From contig NZ_BAGB01000059.1 of NCBI RefSeq assembly GCF_000308615.1, positions 1 to 46,954 on the forward strand: a stretch of DNA of 46,954 nt, read 5' to 3'. Position numbers and translations under genes: made by a program. Under the pieces are notes generated by a model. The model was not told the DNA's origin. It saw only the letters and a list, made by a program, of their open reading frames with translations, and did not search any database. Within the stretch, counting starts at the first letter, position 1; every line of letters starts with the position of its first letter. The stretch comes from Nocardia jiangxiensis NBRC 101359 (lineage in GTDB: Bacteria; Actinomycetota; Actinomycetes; Mycobacteriales; Mycobacteriaceae). Shown piece after piece: positions 26,417-34,565 of this stretch.

Positions 26417-26931
26417 CACGACCGCTATTTCAACAGACGAGGCCGACAGAAATAATTTCGCCGCAGCAAATCGCCAGGTCCGAGACATGTGTATCCGTCC
26501 TGTGATCGGCCTGCCGAGTTACCCGACCCAGCCGCGAGCCGAATTCGCCCGACTGCCGCGCACCTCGCTCGAGACCTCCGACAGCAGCGCGAATCCGATT
26601 CCCCGTGCGCCATACGCAGCCCACGTCCGCGAATCCGATCAGCCCACGATCGATTGGTGTCCGTGCGCCGCAATGGCGTCGAACCGTGATTCATGCCCGT
26701 CCCGAGAGCAATCATCCGGCGCGCGGTCGCCTCGTCCCAGCGGCGTGAATCCTCGCTGAACCACCGGCTCACCGCATCGCCGGGCGGCCGTCGAAAACAC
26801 GGCGTCGAACCTTGTCGGTGCGGCCGGGCACAATGGGGCGGTGCTCATGCCGCAGGTTCATCGCGTCGGTGTCCGGCCGAAACTCGGTCCGTTCGGGGTG
26901 AGGACCGCCGCGTCCAGGCCCGGGTGTTGAC
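26417..26931. other. 515-bp intergenic region between adnA and the ATL gene
   Basis: Short ORFs here have poor codon statistics, no Shine-Dalgarno and no recognisable domain; I support no gene. The adnA-proximal end is A/T-rich and likely carries the adnAB promoter. Two copies of GCGAATCCGAT occur 41 bp apart (26588 and 26629). M. tuberculosis has lipV at this position; no lipase remnant is readable here. Confidence 0.5.
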
Positions 26932-27231
26932 GTGCCGACCACCGATGCGCAGATCGAGCGGGTGCGTGAGCTGGTTGCGGCCATTCCACCGGGGCGGGTG
27001 AGTACCTACGGCGATGTCGCGGCCGCGGCCGGATTGTCCACCCCGCGCACGGTCGGGTGGATCATGCGCACCGATGCCGCCGACCTCCCCTGGCATCGGG
27101 TGTTGCGGGCCGACGGGTCGCCCGCACCGCATCTGGTGCATCAGCAGCTGTCCCGGCTCGCCCTGGAAGGCTGCCCGATCCGCGGGGATCGAGTGGATAT
27201 GGCGGCCGCGCGACATCGATTCCCGGACTGA
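26932..27231 (+). CDS. Alkyltransferase-like (ATL) DNA-binding protein, MGMT family
   Basis: This 99-aa protein is of the MGMT C-terminal domain family. Motifs: GRVSTYGDVA with Tyr26 for phosphate rotation, PRTVGWIM with an arginine finger (Arg39) and LPWHRV at 53-57. The reactive Cys of alkyltransferases (PCHRV) is replaced by Trp54, which defines ATL proteins; these bind O6-alkylguanine, flip it and recruit nucleotide excision repair rather than dealkylating. Starts at GTG 26932. It corresponds in position to Rv3204 and lies divergent to adnAB, so two DNA-damage loci are adjacent. Confidence 0.92.
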   Translation: MPTTDAQIERVRELVAAIPPGRVSTYGDVAAAAGLSTPRTVGWIMRTDAADLPWHRVLRADGSPAPHLVHQQLSRLALEGCPIRGDRVDMAAARHRFPD

Positions 27232-27304
27232 AGGACGCGCCCGGACACCTCGCGAACCGGGCGAATCCACCCGCGAGCCGGGGTGCGGAAGCTACCGTTG
27301 AGTC

Positions 27305-28039
27305 ATGTCCACCCGGCTGGCGTGCGTGGTGTTCGACGTGGCGAGTCCGCGTCAGGTGGCCCGGTTCTGGGCCGAGTTACTGGGGTGGCAGGTGACCCTC
27401 GACCGGCCCGGCGAGGTCGACGTGGCCGCACCGGATCCGGATGCGCTCGACGTCGCGCTGAGCTTCGTGCCCGCCCGGACGCCCAAGGTCGGGAAGAACC
27501 GCATCCATCTGGATCTGGCCAGCCAGTCGCTGGATCATCAAGGCGTACAGGTGGATCGGGCGTTGTCCCTGGGCGCGCGACGGATCGATATCGGCCAGGG
27601 CGCGGTGCCCTGGGTCGTGCTCGCCGATCCGGAGGGCAACGAATTCTGCGTGCTGGAACCGCGCGAGGAGTACGTCGACACCGGCGCGGTCGCCGCCATC
27701 GTCGTCGACACCACGGACCCGTCGCGGCTGGCCGCGTTCTGGTCGACCGCCTCCGGTTGGCCGATCACGCACGAACGCAATCGCTACGCGGGTATCCGCT
27801 CGGCCACCGAGCAGGGCCCCTGGCTGGAATTCCTACAGACACACCATGATCCGAAGAATCCGGGTCACCTGCACCTGGACCTCGTCCCCTTCTTCACCGA
27901 CGACCCGGCCCGCGAGATCGAGCGCCTGTGCGCCGCCGGGGCCCGCACATCCCGCCCCGGCGACTCCGCCACCCCGCCGATCACCCTCGCCGACCCGGAA
28001 ACCTACGAGTTCCGGCTCCTGCGCCCCCACCAGGACTGA
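27305..28039 (+). CDS. Tandem VOC (glyoxalase-like) protein
   Basis: This 244-aa protein is built of two VOC/glyoxalase-6-like domains: residues 1-120 (ACVVFDVASPRQVARFWAELLGW ... DPEGNEFCVLEP, shown here in two short parts) and 125-244 (IVVDTTDPSRLAAFWSTA ... DPETYEFRLLRP). Paired Glu/His-type ligands at the strand ends (HLDL, NEFCVLE) suggest a metal site. Substrate unknown; proteins of this type are often annotated as glyoxalase/bleomycin resistance. ATG 27305 sits after GTTGAGTC. It stands alone between the ATL gene and the mobA-moeA fusion; the 243-bp gap after it shows no gene. Confidence 0.85.
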   Translation: MSTRLACVVFDVASPRQVARFWAELLGWQVTLDRPGEVDVAAPDPDALDVALSFVPARTPKVGKNRIHLDLASQSLDHQGVQVDRALSLGARRIDIGQGAVPWVVLADPEGNEFCVLEPREEYVDTGAVAAIVVDTTDPSRLAAFWSTASGWPITHERNRYAGIRSATEQGPWLEFLQTHHDPKNPGHLHLDLVPFFTDDPAREIERLCAAGARTSRPGDSATPPITLADPETYEFRLLRPHQD

Positions 28040-28282
28040 ACACGTACACGGGCGCGCCGCACAACCGCCTCCCGCACAGGCCATGGGCCCCACGGCAACA
28101 CGGCGACGACGAGCCGCATGCGCAGCTGGGCATTGCCGAAGCAATCCGGACCGACGGGACAACGCAGCGGCACCGACGGCAGGGCATCTGTCCGTGCGTG
28201 TCGCCGAGGCGCCGCTGTGACGTGGCCGTGCCGACCGGACGAACTACGATCGGCGCATGGACTACCGCGCGGGTGAACGATC

Positions 28283-30016
28283 GTGACCACTGTGGACGCG
28301 ATCGTGCTGGCCGGGGGGCGGGCCAGCCGAATGGGCGGGGTGGACAAACCGGCGATCGTCGTCGGCGGGCAATCGATGCTGGAGGCCGCCATCGGGGCGG
28401 TGGCCGCATGTATCCGCACGGTGGTGGTGGGACCGCACCGGCCGGATCTGGGCCCGGATATTCGGCAGGTGCAGGAGGTTCCGGCCGGGTCCGGTCCGGT
28501 GGCCGCGATCTCGACCGGACTGAGAGCGTTGGCGGACTGTGATTTTCCCGCCGATCTGATGGTCGTGCTGGCCGCGGATATGCCATTCCTGACCGCCGCC
28601 GCCGTCGATGCCCTGATCGCCCGTGCCGTCGAATCCGGAGCCGATGCGGTATTCGCCGCCGACGAGTCCGGGCGTCCGCAATATCTGGTCGGGGTGTGGC
28701 GGCGCACCACGCTGCAAAATGGCATCGAACGACTCGACGCGCCGGTCAATCAGCCGATGAAGGCTCTGATTCCCGAACACGCCCTGCTGATGCCGCTGAC
28801 GGACATCACCGATTGCGACACCCCGGACGATATCGCCCGAGCTCGCGCGCACGCCACTCCACTCTCACTCGATCAGGCGCGCAATGTGGTGCGCCACAAG
28901 TTGTCCCGGCTACCTTCCCGACGCGTCACGCTCAGCCGTGCCGCGGGCGCGATCCTGGCCGAACCGTTGACCGCCGCCGAAGCGCTGCCGCGATTCGACG
29001 TCTCGGCGATGGACGGCTACGCGGTGTCCGGGCCCGAGCCGTGGCGGGTGCGGCGCGATATCGGATTCGCCGGCGGGGAGCGTCCCGCCGGACTGCGCAC
29101 CGGGGAGGCGGTTCGGATCGCCACCGGCGCGCACATCCCCGAGGGCACCGAGGCCGTGGTGCGGGACGAATTCGTCCGCGCCGACGCCGACGGACTACAT
29201 CGCGTGCCGGACACACCGATTCGCGACGACATCCGCCGTCGCGGCGAGGACTGGCGACCCGGCGATGCACTCGCTCCGGCGGGCACTCCGGTCTCGCCCG
29301 CACTGCTGTCGGTCGCCGCGGCGGCCGAGGTGTACGAGGGACTGGTGCACGGGCCCGTGCACGCCCGAATCGTCATGACAGGCGACGAGATTCGCAGCGA
29401 AGGCCCGCTGCACACCGGGCAGACCCGCGACTCGATCGGCCCGGTCCTGCCGGACCTGTTGTCCTGGTGTGGCATTCGTTCCCTGGACCGGGTCCACCTG
29501 CGCGACACCGCGAACGGCTTCGACGAGGTGCTGGCGCAGGCCGTCGACTGTGAACTGCTGGTGATCGTCGGCGCGACCGGGGGCGGCGCGGCCGATCAGC
29601 TGCGCGCATCCCTGGAACGCACCGGAGCCCACCTGCCGGTGCACCGATTGCGGCTGCGCCCCGGCGGATCCACCGTGGTGGCCGAAACCCGCAGTGGGAC
29701 AGCAATCCTGGGACTGCCCGGAAATCCGTTCGCGGCAGTGGCGACCCTGCTCACACTGGCTCCCGCGATCATCGAGGGTCTCACCGGGCGACCGCCCCGC
29801 CGAGCGATCATCGGTCCGCTGCACAACGCCGCCGACATCTCCGGCCCCGTCCCGCGCATCGTGCCCGCCCGCGCCGCCCCCGAAGGCGGCTGGACCGGCG
29901 ACCCGGGCATCCGAACCGCCCACCTGGCGGGCCTACTCGACCGCGACGGTTTGGTGATCGTCCCCGCCCACGCCGAGAACGGCACGTCGGTCGAATTCCT
30001 GCCCTTGCCGGACTGA
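28283..30016 (+). CDS. MobA-MoeA fusion, molybdenum cofactor biosynthesis
   Basis: This 577-aa protein joins two enzymes of molybdenum cofactor synthesis. Residues 1-190 are a MobA nucleotidyltransferase (LAGGRASRMGGVDKPA at 9-24; AADMPFL metal site), which transfers GMP to Mo-molybdopterin. Residues 195-577 are a MoeA molybdenumtransferase, with the RLPSRR/ILAEPL opening, AMDGYAV, ATGAHIPEGTEAVV, VMTGDEI and GLPGNPFAA motifs. There is no stop or frameshift between the halves. GTG 28283 follows a GGGTGAA element. Fusing consecutive or competing steps would channel the cofactor intermediate; this is inference. No molybdoenzyme gene is in the window. Confidence 0.9.
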   Translation: MTTVDAIVLAGGRASRMGGVDKPAIVVGGQSMLEAAIGAVAACIRTVVVGPHRPDLGPDIRQVQEVPAGSGPVAAISTGLRALADCDFPADLMVVLAADMPFLTAAAVDALIARAVESGADAVFAADESGRPQYLVGVWRRTTLQNGIERLDAPVNQPMKALIPEHALLMPLTDITDCDTPDDIARARAHATPLSLDQARNVVRHKLSRLPSRRVTLSRAAGAILAEPLTAAEALPRFDVSAMDGYAVSGPEPWRVRRDIGFAGGERPAGLRTGEAVRIATGAHIPEGTEAVVRDEFVRADADGLHRVPDTPIRDDIRRRGEDWRPGDALAPAGTPVSPALLSVAAAAEVYEGLVHGPVHARIVMTGDEIRSEGPLHTGQTRDSIGPVLPDLLSWCGIRSLDRVHLRDTANGFDEVLAQAVDCELLVIVGATGGGAADQLRASLERTGAHLPVHRLRLRPGGSTVVAETRSGTAILGLPGNPFAAVATLLTLAPAIIEGLTGRPPRRAIIGPLHNAADISGPVPRIVPARAAPEGGWTGDPGIRTAHLAGLLDRDGLVIVPAHAENGTSVEFLPLPD

Positions 30017-30083
30017 ACCGGGGGTTGCGTCCGCGGAGCCCGATCGGCATCCTGAAACGCGTTCTGGAAATCAGGAGGACCGC

Positions 30084-30455
30084 ATGACCACACCCGGCGA
30101 ACTCGTCACCGAATTCTGTGCCGAATGGCGCACCGGCACGCCGGAATCCATCGTCGAGTACTTCACCGACGACGCGGTCTACCACAACATCCCGATGCCC
30201 CCGCTGACCGGCAAACCGGCCATCCTGGAATTCCTGCGCGGATTCATCGGCGGCTTCGGCAATATCGACTTCGACATCCACCACCAGGCCGAAGTCGGCA
30301 CGACGGTCCTCAACGAGCGCACCGACCGTTTCACCATCGGCGAGAACAAGATCGAGCTCCCGGTGATGGGCAGCTTCGAGATCCGCGACGGCAAGATCGC
30401 CGCCTGGCGCGACTATTTCGACATGGCTCCGCTGAACGCCCTGAGCGGCAACTGA
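30084..30455 (+). CDS. Limonene-1,2-epoxide hydrolase / SnoaL-like (NTF2-fold) protein
   Basis: This 123-aa NTF2-fold protein has the limonene-epoxide-hydrolase pattern: VTEFCAEW, DDAVYHNIPMPPLTGKPAI, the ERTDRF segment with Arg and Asp, and WRDYFD near the C-terminus. In the family an Asp-Arg-Asp triad hydrolyses epoxides, and those residues are plausibly ERTDR plus RDYFD. Starts at ATG 30084 with an excellent AGGAGG 6 nt upstream. It follows the mobA-moeA fusion by 67 bp in the same direction. Substrate is not inferable. Confidence 0.85.
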   Translation: MTTPGELVTEFCAEWRTGTPESIVEYFTDDAVYHNIPMPPLTGKPAILEFLRGFIGGFGNIDFDIHHQAEVGTTVLNERTDRFTIGENKIELPVMGSFEIRDGKIAAWRDYFDMAPLNALSGN

Positions 30456-30487
30456 CGAGAACCCGCTGCGGATCCACCGCCGCCCGA

Positions 30488-30666
30488 GTGAACATGACCG
30501 GCGGCTGGTGGGTGATCGCCACCCTCACGATCTGGGCCCTGCCATTCGCCATCTGGGCCCTACGAACCGGTCCCGCCTGTCCGTATCGATCGCCGTAGCA
30601 ACAGTCGTGACCGGAATCGTCGTCGTGACATGGCTTTTCACCCACCCGACGCGCTTCTGCTGGTGA
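30488..30666 (+). pseudogene. Small two-TM protein gene, probably frameshifted
   Basis: One frame from GTG 30488/ATG 30494 encodes WWVIATLTIWALPFAIWALR, a membrane helix, then ends at 30598. The adjacent frame takes over without overlap as RLSVSIAVATVVTGIVVVTW, a second helix, ending TRFCW at 30666. Adding one base near 30560-30562 (after the ATCTGGGCCCT run) would join them into a roughly 59-aa two-TM protein of a type common in actinobacteria. The alternative is a 34-aa single-TM peptide plus chance. No homologue is claimed. Confidence 0.4.
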
Positions 30667-30678
30667 AGAAGGTCCGGA

Positions 30679-31113
30679 CTACCGCAATGCCTCGATCGTC
30701 TTCTCGATGCGGCGAATCCGTGTTTCGGAGCGTTTGGCTTCGGTGACGGCGATGACGTATTCGCGGCGGCGGCTGTAGGAGAGGGCATCGAAGCGAGTGC
30801 GCAAGTTCGCTTCGTCGAGTGCTGCAGCCAGGTCTTCGGGGATTTCGACGGTGCGTTCGGCGGTGTCTCGCTCGACGGTTACCGCGACCGTGTCGCCGGG
30901 GGTCTTGTGCAGTGCGACGCGGATGTCCTTGCGTATGCCCAGGCAGGGGCCTGCGCCCATCGACGCGATCGAACCGGTGTACTCGATCCCGTCGAACGTC
31001 GCCCGCACCGGTATGCGCCCGCCCCCGCCCAGCGCGTCGATCGCCTCCGCGGGTACCGGTACGAACGCACCACCACCCCGCGCGGGCTCGATCCTCGCCT
31101 CGAATCGCTGCAC
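30679..31113 (-). CDS. DUF1905/YdeI-type (OmpD-associated family) protein
   Basis: This 144-aa protein has an N-terminal DUF1905 beta-domain (FEARIEP ... FVPVPAEAIDALGGGGRIPV ... GSIASMGAGP) and a C-terminal YdeI-like helical tail (TFDALSYSRRREYVIAVTEAK-like, then RIEKTIEALR). The family is widespread and its function is not known. GTG 31113 starts the homologous region; an ATG at 31182 would add 23 residues without family resemblance. It converges on the small membrane-protein remnant and diverges from the F420-type oxidoreductase. Confidence 0.83.
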   Translation of the reverse strand: MQRFEARIEPARGGGAFVPVPAEAIDALGGGGRIPVRATFDGIEYTGSIASMGAGPCLGIRKDIRVALHKTPGDTVAVTVERDTAERTVEIPEDLAAALDEANLRTRFDALSYSRRREYVIAVTEAKRSETRIRRIEKTIEALR

Positions 31114-31217
31114 GATCGCACCATAGCCTTCACCGCAGTGCGCCGAGCCGAGCCTGCCCGATTCCGTGGCACGGATCGTCATCCTGCGATCGCTTCACCG
31201 AGTACGGGCGACGCCCA

Positions 31218-31284
31218 CCGCTCGCCGGGTCGACCCGCCGCTCACCAGGTCGGCCCGCTGCTCCCACCGCTCGCCAGGTCGGCC
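31218..31284 (+). repeat. Three imperfect 18-bp direct repeats
   Basis: Units CCGCTCGCCGGGTCGACC (31218-31235), CCGCTCACCAGGTCGGCC (31238-31255) and CCGCTCGCCAGGTCGGCC (31267-31284) lie in the divergent gap between the YdeI-type gene and the LLM oxidoreductase gene, which otherwise holds no gene. A degenerate fourth copy (GATCGCCGGGC) follows. Confidence 0.5.
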
Positions 31285-31412
31285 ACCGATCGCCGGGCTG
31301 CTTTCCCAGGGAGCCCCGTGACCAGCCGGGCCGGACATGATCACAGCCCGGAGGGAATGGACGGAGGCCGGTTTCGGGTTGGCATCAGATGTGTTCGGCG
31401 GAGGAGGTGCGG

Positions 31413-32294
31413 ATGAAGGTTCGGTTCGGGGTGGCCGCGGGGGTCGGCAGTGATCCGGCGCGTTTCGCGGGGTTCGTGGACCGGTTGGAGGAGACCGGGG
31501 TGGACTCGCTGTGGCTGCCGGAACTCGTGTACTCGAAAGCCGTGGATCCGACGGTTGGGATGGCGTTCGCGCTCTCGCGCACGACGCGGCTGAAGGTGGG
31601 GACCTCGGTGGCGATTCTGCCGGGGCGGCATCCAGTTCTGGTGGCCAAACAACTGGCCACCCTGGCGGCGCTCGCACCCAAACGCGTGCTGCCCGTCTTC
31701 GGTCTGCGACCGGCGCAACCCGCCGAACACGAACTGTTTCCGGTGCCGCAGGGCAAACGGGCGGCGGTATTCGACGAATCACTGCGACTGTTGCGCGAGG
31801 TGCTGGACGAGGAGCGAGTGGACTTCTCCGGCGAGTTCTTCACAGTCGACGGCGAGGGGCTCGAGGCGCGCCCGGCCCGGCCGCTGGACATCTGGCTCGG
31901 CGGTTCGGCACCTGCGGGACTGCGGCGCGTGGGCCGCCTCGCCGACGGCTGGCTGGGCAGCTTCCTGACCCCGGCCGAGGCCGGACGCGCCCGCGAGACC
32001 ATCCGGTCCGCCGCCGCGCAGGCCGGTCGGGAGATCGAGGACGACCACTACGGCATCACCGTATTCCTCGCCGAGGACGGCATCGCACCCGAACGGGCCG
32101 CGCTGATCCGCAACCGTCGCCCGGACATCGATCCGGGCGAACTCATCGCGAACGGCTGGTCCGGTCTGCACCGCCTGATCGATGGATATCTGGCGGCGGG
32201 ACTGAGCAAATTCGTCATCAGCACCACGGGCGATCGCCCGTACGAGGAGTTCATCGATCGATTCGCGGCCGAGCTGCTGCCCCGGCAGAACTGA
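31413..32294 (+). CDS. LLM-class F420-dependent oxidoreductase (TIGR03854-like)
   Basis: This 293-aa luciferase-like TIM-barrel protein has the family pattern MKVRFGVAAGVGSDPARF, then SLWLPELVY, VGTSVAILPGRHPVLVAKQ and LDIWLGGSAPAGLRRVGRLA. These resemble F420-dependent members in mycolic-acid bacteria that reduce or oxidise unknown substrates. ATG 31413 is preceded by GGAGGAGG at 5-8 nt, so I reject the ATG at 31389. It stands upstream of a DUF1772 gene in the same direction (82 bp). Confidence 0.88.
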   Translation: MKVRFGVAAGVGSDPARFAGFVDRLEETGVDSLWLPELVYSKAVDPTVGMAFALSRTTRLKVGTSVAILPGRHPVLVAKQLATLAALAPKRVLPVFGLRPAQPAEHELFPVPQGKRAAVFDESLRLLREVLDEERVDFSGEFFTVDGEGLEARPARPLDIWLGGSAPAGLRRVGRLADGWLGSFLTPAEAGRARETIRSAAAQAGREIEDDHYGITVFLAEDGIAPERAALIRNRRPDIDPGELIANGWSGLHRLIDGYLAAGLSKFVISTTGDRPYEEFIDRFAAELLPRQN

Positions 32295-32376
32295 CGCGCT
32301 CCCGCGTAGACGCTCGCATATGTTTCTGCGTGTCCGGGCCATGGGCACGCGCACCGCGAACCGCTGTACTGGATCC

Positions 32377-32880
32377 ATGACCACGACAGCACCCGCCACA
32401 TCGACCACCTTCGGCGCGATTTCCCTTGCGGCAGCGACGATTACGACCGGCCTACTGGCCGGAGTGTTCTACGCCTACGCCTGCTCGGTGATGCTCGCCC
32501 TGCATCAGCTCGACGACCGCACCTTCGTGGACGTGATGAACCGGATCAACACGGTCATCGTCAATCCGGTGTTCATGCTGAGCTTCCTCGGCTCGGTGGC
32601 CTTCACCGCACTGGCCGCGCTCGGGCACCTGCGTGGCGACCAGCGCACCGTGCTCTGGTGGATCCTGGGCGCGCTGGTGCTGAACGTGCTGAGCTTCCTG
32701 ATCACCTCCGGCGGCAACATCCCGCTGAACAATCGCCTGGCCGACGTGCACACCGGCGACTTCGCCACGCTGCGAGCGCAATTCGAGACTCCGTGGGTGC
32801 GGCTGAACATCCTGCGCGCCCTGGCTAACACCGGTGCGCTGGGCGCGCTGGCCTGGGCCGCACACCTGCGACGGGGCTGA
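32377..32880 (+). CDS. DUF1772 (anthrone oxygenase-like) membrane protein
   Basis: This 167-aa protein has four membrane helices (ITTGLLAGVFYAYACSVML, VFMLSFLGSVAFTALAAL, VLWWILGALVLNVLSFLIT and a C-terminal helix). It carries the DUF1772 landmarks RINTVIVNPVF, NIPLNNRL and FETPWVRLNILR. The family includes small oxygenases of aromatic polyketides, but most members are uncharacterised. ATG 32377 is chosen; upstream ATGs at 32320 and 32341 lack support. It converges on the fadD gene with 1 bp between stops. Confidence 0.87.
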   Translation: MTTTAPATSTTFGAISLAAATITTGLLAGVFYAYACSVMLALHQLDDRTFVDVMNRINTVIVNPVFMLSFLGSVAFTALAALGHLRGDQRTVLWWILGALVLNVLSFLITSGGNIPLNNRLADVHTGDFATLRAQFETPWVRLNILRALANTGALGALAWAAHLRRG

Positions 32881-32881
32881 C

Positions 32882-34531
32882 CTACAGATGTATCTCGCGA
32901 CGCACGACCTTACCGGTTGCGTTGCGCGGCAACGGATCCGCGGTGATCACCCAGCGGGACGGCACCTTGAAGTAGGCCAGACGCTCGGCGACGAAGGCAC
33001 GCAACTGATCCGGCGTCACCGCATCGACCTCAGCGACGACCACCACCGCGGCCACCTCCTGTCCGAGATCCTCGTGCGGGACGCCGAGCACCGCCGACTC
33101 CAGCACCGCGGGATGTTCGTCCAGGGCGTTCTCGATCTCGATCGGGTACACGTTCTCCCCGCCGCGCAGAACGAGATCGCTGCGGCGGCCGGACAGGTGC
33201 AGGCGGCCGTCGGCGAAGGTGCCGAAATCGCCGGTGCGCAACCAACGTTCGCTGTCGATCGCCGCGGCGGTGGCGGCCTCGTCGTTCCAGTAGCCGAGCA
33301 TCACGTACGGGCTGCGCACGCAGATCTCGCCCTCCACACCGTCGGGAACGGCCTTACCCGCTCCATCGCGGATCTCGACCTCGACGCCCAGGATCGGCCG
33401 ACCCACGGTCTCGGGATACGCGGCCAGCTCCGCCGGGGTGGCAACCGTTGCGGCCGTACCGCTTTCGGTGAGCCCGTAACTGGTCGTCAAGGCCACCTCC
33501 GCGACCGGCAGACGTTCGCGCAGCCGCTGCTGGAACGCCGGAGAAGAGGGTGCGGCATTGAGCGAGAGCGCCGCCAGCGAGGACAGATCGTAATCGCCCA
33601 GATCGTGTTCGAGGATGCGCGCGGCCATGGTCGGCACCGCGCCCCAGTTGCTGACCCGTTCCCGTTCGACCAGCCGCAGCACCCGATCCACCTCGAACGA
33701 GCCCTGATGCATCACCACCGCGGCACCGGTGATCAGCCGCGGGACGACCAGATTGTGCAGGCTGGCGATATGGAACAGCGGCGAGGTGAGCAGGAAGCGT
33801 TTATCGCTGGGCTCGGCGAACTCCCGTCCGCGCATCGTCGCCGACATGGCATCGGTGAAGCGGTGATAGTCGCTGACCGCCACCATATTTCGATGCGAAT
33901 GCACCACACCTTTGGGCCGCCCGCTGGTGCCGCTGGTGTACAACACGACCGCCGGATCGTCCGGCGCGACCGGCGTGCGGGGATTCTCGCCGGCATGTGC
34001 AGCGATCAGCTCGGGCACCTCGCGCTCCGTGCTCAGAACCGGCCCGTCGAACCACGAATCATGCAGCAGTGCAGATCTTTTCGCATCCGCAACGACGACC
34101 TTGGGCGCGGTGTGCTCGAGTCCGTAGGCGATCTCGCGCTGCGTCCACCAGGCGTTGTAGCCGACCGCGATCGCGCCCAGGCACTGCGCCGCCCAGAACG
34201 TCAGCACCCATTCGGGCGTATTGGCGGCCAGAACCGCGACCCGATCTCCCTTGCCCACCCCGTACCGCTTCGCCAGCGCCCCGGCCAGAGCGCCTGCGGC
34301 AGCGGCGTGTTCGGCGAAGGACAGCCGCCGGTCCGCGGTCACCAGATAGTCCCGGTCACCCCAGGCCGTCGAGGCGTCGAGCAGTTCGGACAGCGAGCCG
34401 CGTCGATGTCGCAGCACTGTCAGGGGTGCGCCGAGCACCTCTTCCACGGTCGTCTCGAACGGGCCGCCCGGTCCGGTGAGGGTGGCGGTGATCTGCGCGG
34501 CGGCGGCGCGCGGGTCGGCGGATGCGGTCAT
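32882..34531 (-). CDS. FadD-type acyl-CoA synthetase / AMP-binding protein
   Basis: This 549-aa ANL-superfamily enzyme has the ATP-binding loop YTSGTSGRPKGVVHSH (about 195-210), a TTSYGLTES-like adenylation motif, the YWNDE/GDFG region and the hinge/lysine (NATGKVVRREI) at the C-terminus. It activates a carboxylic acid to an acyl-adenylate and then acyl-CoA; the specificity is not readable. Starts at ATG 34531. It follows the zinc alcohol dehydrogenase gene by 34 bp on the same strand, suggesting one transcription unit in which an alcohol, via its aldehyde and acid, is activated for catabolism. The two-gene pathway is inference. Confidence 0.9.
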   Translation of the reverse strand: MTASADPRAAAAQITATLTGPGGPFETTVEEVLGAPLTVLRHRRGSLSELLDASTAWGDRDYLVTADRRLSFAEHAAAAGALAGALAKRYGVGKGDRVAVLAANTPEWVLTFWAAQCLGAIAVGYNAWWTQREIAYGLEHTAPKVVVADAKRSALLHDSWFDGPVLSTEREVPELIAAHAGENPRTPVAPDDPAVVLYTSGTSGRPKGVVHSHRNMVAVSDYHRFTDAMSATMRGREFAEPSDKRFLLTSPLFHIASLHNLVVPRLITGAAVVMHQGSFEVDRVLRLVERERVSNWGAVPTMAARILEHDLGDYDLSSLAALSLNAAPSSPAFQQRLRERLPVAEVALTTSYGLTESGTAATVATPAELAAYPETVGRPILGVEVEIRDGAGKAVPDGVEGEICVRSPYVMLGYWNDEAATAAAIDSERWLRTGDFGTFADGRLHLSGRRSDLVLRGGENVYPIEIENALDEHPAVLESAVLGVPHEDLGQEVAAVVVVAEVDAVTPDQLRAFVAERLAYFKVPSRWVITADPLPRNATGKVVRREIHL

Positions 34532-34565
34532 GGGCTCCCTGTCTGTCGCGGAATCGGCACGGCCT

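Noticed and set aside
26425..26848. Small minus-strand ORFs (115 and 69 codons) between adnA and the ATL gene
   Set aside because: No ribosome binding site, Arg-rich composition and no domain; not supported as genes.
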